A stretch of DNA of 7,091 nt from Micavibrio sp. (GTDB lineage: Bacteria; Pseudomonadota; Alphaproteobacteria; Micavibrionales; Micavibrionaceae): positions 1 to 7,091 of the forward strand of contig JALTZE010000018.1 of the NCBI GenBank assembly GCA_027051315.1. The letters run 5' to 3'. The stretch's first letter is position 1, and each line of letters begins with the position of its first letter. The position numbers were made by a program, and so were the translations under genes. Positions 4,855-7,091 of the stretch are shown here, one piece after another. The notes below the pieces were generated by a model. That model was not told the origin of the DNA, did not search any database, and saw nothing but the letters and a program-made list of their open reading frames with translations.

Positions 4855-7091
4855 TCCAATCGTTTAACATATTTTTGAAAGCATCTTCTGGGCTTGATGT
4901 CTTTTGTTTTGTTGGTTGAGATGTATCATCACTATTATCATTTGATGGTTTAGGAGCTATGAGATTATCTATTGCTCCTTTTATAGCATCTTCTGGGCTT
5001 TTACCGCTGATTAATCCTTTTAAACTATTTTGTAAAAGCTTTTCCATACCTTCCTTTTTTATATCACCTATAGGGTCATCTAACGAGCCTTTGAAATTCC
5101 ACTCTAGCTGTGGTTTATCTTCTTGGGTATAAAGTGTTACAACTGTTTTAGCATCTATCAACCATTGAGGGAGGTTTATTGTTCCTGTTATATCAACCAA
5201 AGCATCAGTTGCTTGAAGCTGTGTATCTTTGGTTTCGGCTATACCATTTTTTATATCAAAGCTTCCCGAAATTTTATTAAATCTTGTTTCTCCCCCTGAT
5301 ATTGTTGATTGGAATGCTCTTGCCCCGCCTGAGAGAATTTTTTCTATGCCACTTTTGCCTTTTTTGGTTAAACCTCTGGTTATTTTCCCAAGGTCAAATC
5401 CTGTTATGAATATATTTTCTCCTTCAATTATGGATTTACCTTCAAGTGATAAAATCATTGCAGAAGGGCTGATACCAGAAGCATTTAAGTCAGTAGTCAT
5501 AGAAACAGTACCTGCCTTTGCTCTGATAAGACCTTGCATGCCAAGAGCTTTACTAAGTTTGGAGGCTTGAACATTATTCATTTGGCTTTTGAATATTATA
5601 TCTATTGGTTTTTTATTATCTTTATATGATGTTATGCTAGAGGAGATAGATGTTTTACCTCCGAACATTTCTCCATCCATTTTTGCTATCTCAAATTTAC
5701 CATTCTCTAGTGATGCTTCCATTGCAAAATTTTTTATTTTCCAATTGTTATATGAAAGATTTTTTGCAAAAGTCTTTAAATTCATATTAAATTTATGCAT
5801 CCATTCTACATCTATTGCAGACCTTGACCATTTTACGGATTTTTCTTCACTATTTTTTCCAAGATAATCATTTAATGAAATATCACCCAAAGACAAATTG
5901 GCTGATATTTCTGGGATTTTTCCTTTTTTATAATCTATATTTCCTTTGACGGCTGTTCCTGCTATTTTACCTTCAATCGCTTTGAAAGAATATGTTTTAC
6001 CATCATTATTAAGCTCAAAATACAAATCTATTGGTGATTTCATTGCTTTTGTTCCATCGTAATTTGGTGTGATAATTTTAATGGCTCGTAGCAAATTAGG
6101 ATGAGTTATGTTGGCTTTTAGAAATGATAATTCTTTAAGATTTAATAATTTACCAGATATCGCAGCAGAACCAGCAAGGATAGAGCTATTTGATATTATA
6201 GAAAGAGTTTCATAATCTCCTTTTAAAATTACATCTATTTTTGCTTCGCCAAGTTCGGATTTTCCTGTATATTCTTCTAATCCTATGACATTAGTAAAAT
6301 TATTAAGATTATCTGTTTTAAAAGAAATAGATGAATTTATCTTTCCTTTATCTTTTACATCATCAACAGCAAAAGCCATTGATATTTCTGCCCCATATAT
6401 ATCTTTTACAGATGCGGCTTTTATATTAAAGCTTTTATCTGTTATTTTTGCAATTATTGCTGTATCCATAATATCTCTGCGGTCATAAATAATACGGTCA
6501 GCAGAAGCAGAAAAAGAAACATCAAACGGTATCTTTTCTACAGCTTTGACAATTGAATTTTTAATAGTTTCAGGTGTTATTGCAGTATCTTTGTTATTTT
6601 CTTTTGTTCCTAGTTTTATTTTAAGAAGGTCTATATCAAAGATATTTGACCCTAGTTTTATATCAAGTTGATTTCTTTTGTTTTTGTTAATTTTATAATC
6701 TATTTGATTTGCTATTGTGAAATCGGAAAATGATATATTGCTATCTTTTACGGACAGGCTTGTTGGGGTTAACTTTATTTTTCCATCAACTCTAGATTTA
6801 GCAATTAAGGGAGAATATTCAGATATATCATATCCGAATGAAGACATTATTATTGTGGGATTATCACTGGAAAGTACGGCTGAGAAAGAAAGCTCTGGGT
6901 CTGCTAATACTGTATATTCTTTTCCTTTTGTATTGGATTTAAATTTTAATTCGCCATCTAAATCTATATTGCTATTTCCGTCAAATCCTTCTGCTTTCAC
7001 TGTAAAGACTGTATTTTTTTCCTCTTTTTGAATTTTTAAATAAAGCTTTTGCCCTGATAAGGATTTATATTTTATATCTCTTGCATTTATT
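4838..7091 (-). CDS. AsmA family protein, N-terminus outside the window (partial)
   Basis: AsmA-family proteins are large, inner-membrane-anchored periplasmic proteins of the repeating beta-groove type, linked to outer-membrane assembly or lipid transport. About 750 codons are visible. Alternating short beta-strand segments dominate (for example KGNIDYKKGKIPEISANLSL). The C-terminal AsmA domain is clear: FDLGKITRGLTKKGKSGIEK followed by a GGARAF segment (about 5310-5405), then GGETRFNKISGSFDIKNGIA (about 5235-5300), and a segment with a PQWLIDAK-type strand and WNFKGSLDDPIGDI (about 5065-5180). A polar linker and a short amphipathic tail finish the protein. A GTG at 7000 could be read as a start, but the frame stays open upstream to the edge (reading INARDIKYKSLSGQKLYLKI and onward), in keeping with mid-protein AsmA sequence. 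The true start and its expected membrane anchor therefore lie beyond the window. It is not an assured orthologue of E. coli AsmA. Confidence 0.9.
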   Translation of the reverse strand, partial: INARDIKYKSLSGQKLYLKIQKEEKNTVFTVKAEGFDGNSNIDLDGELKFKSNTKGKEYTVLADPELSFSAVLSSDNPTIIMSSFGYDISEYSPLIAKSRVDGKIKLTPTSLSVKDSNISFSDFTIANQIDYKINKNKRNQLDIKLGSNIFDIDLLKIKLGTKENNKDTAITPETIKNSIVKAVEKIPFDVSFSASADRIIYDRRDIMDTAIIAKITDKSFNIKAASVKDIYGAEISMAFAVDDVKDKGKINSSISFKTDNLNNFTNVIGLEEYTGKSELGEAKIDVILKGDYETLSIISNSSILAGSAAISGKLLNLKELSFLKANITHPNLLRAIKIITPNYDGTKAMKSPIDLYFELNNDGKTYSFKAIEGKIAGTAVKGNIDYKKGKIPEISANLSLGDISLNDYLGKNSEEKSVKWSRSAIDVEWMHKFNMNLKTFAKNLSYNNWKIKNFAMEASLENGKFEIAKMDGEMFGGKTSISSSITSYKDNKKPIDIIFKSQMNNVQASKLSKALGMQGLIRAKAGTVSMTTDLNASGISPSAMILSLEGKSIIEGENIFITGFDLGKITRGLTKKGKSGIEKILSGGARAFQSTISGGETRFNKISGSFDIKNGIAETKDTQLQATDALVDITGTINLPQWLIDAKTVVTLYTQEDKPQLEWNFKGSLDDPIGDIKKEGMEKLLQNSLKGLISGKSPEDAIKGAIDNLIAPKPSNDNSDDTSQPTKQKTSSPEDAFKNMLNDWIIQGK
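4880..5000 (-). repeat. 16-base in-frame direct repeat within the AsmA tail
   Basis: The same 16 bases (AGCATCTTCTGGGCTT on the + strand) occur at 4880-4895 and 4985-5000, exactly 105 bases (35 codons) apart. Both copies are read in the same frame and encode SPEDA, within the related segments SPEDAIKGAIDNLI and SPEDAFKNMLNDWI on either side of a Ser/Asp/Lys-rich linker. This suggests a short duplication at the C-terminus. Confidence 0.75.

Noticed and set aside
6998..7000. GTG at 7000 as the start of the AsmA-family gene
   Set aside because: The same frame continues without a stop to the window edge with plausible protein sequence, and no signal or membrane segment follows the GTG.
5229..7031. 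Plus-strand reading frames opposite AsmA (5229-5570, 5589-5867, 6285-6488, 6717-7031)
   Set aside because: All lie antisense to the AsmA frame, lack ribosome sites, and have biased composition typical of shadow frames.

Overview
This AT-rich window looks like a chromosomal segment of an alphaproteobacterium. The evidence is the class II fumarase gene (fumC) lying close to a small ribbon-helix-helix protein of the GHSTSVxLE type, a family and neighbourhood I associate with Alphaproteobacteria, together with a purE-purK pair and a large AsmA-family protein. De novo purine synthesis argues against strongly reduced lineages such as Rickettsia, which lack these genes. No species can be named from the sequence alone.

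Left part (1-3540, all on the + strand): purE and purK overlap by 8 bases and together encode the two-step bacterial route that carboxylates AIR in purine synthesis. A 112-residue protein of unknown function follows, with its own ribosome binding site and a Gly/Ser/Pro-rich tail. Next is fumC, complete and with its catalytic residues intact. Its very strong Shine-Dalgarno sequence lies inside the 3' arm of a predicted hairpin. The fumC stop codon lies inside a run of seven consecutive heptamers that all begin with TAG (3531-3579).

Middle part (3592-4854): an unrecognised 321-residue protein on the - strand converges on fumC. It is divergent from the ribbon-helix-helix gene, with 51 bases between the two starts. 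In the alphaproteobacterial arrangements I remember, a DUF4169 gene sits between fumC and the ribbon-helix-helix gene on the same strand. Here that slot holds the unknown gene in the opposite orientation. The unknown gene, its flanking repeat and the divergent control region are the most interesting part of the window.

Right part (4838-7091, - strand): a large AsmA-family envelope protein whose 3' end overlaps the ribbon-helix-helix gene tail to tail by 17 bases. Its reading frame stays open to the window edge, so its N-terminus lies outside. No RNA gene, insertion sequence, CRISPR array or phage gene was found. I did not find an obvious defence or other multi-gene novel system; the real unknowns are the 112- and 321-residue proteins.
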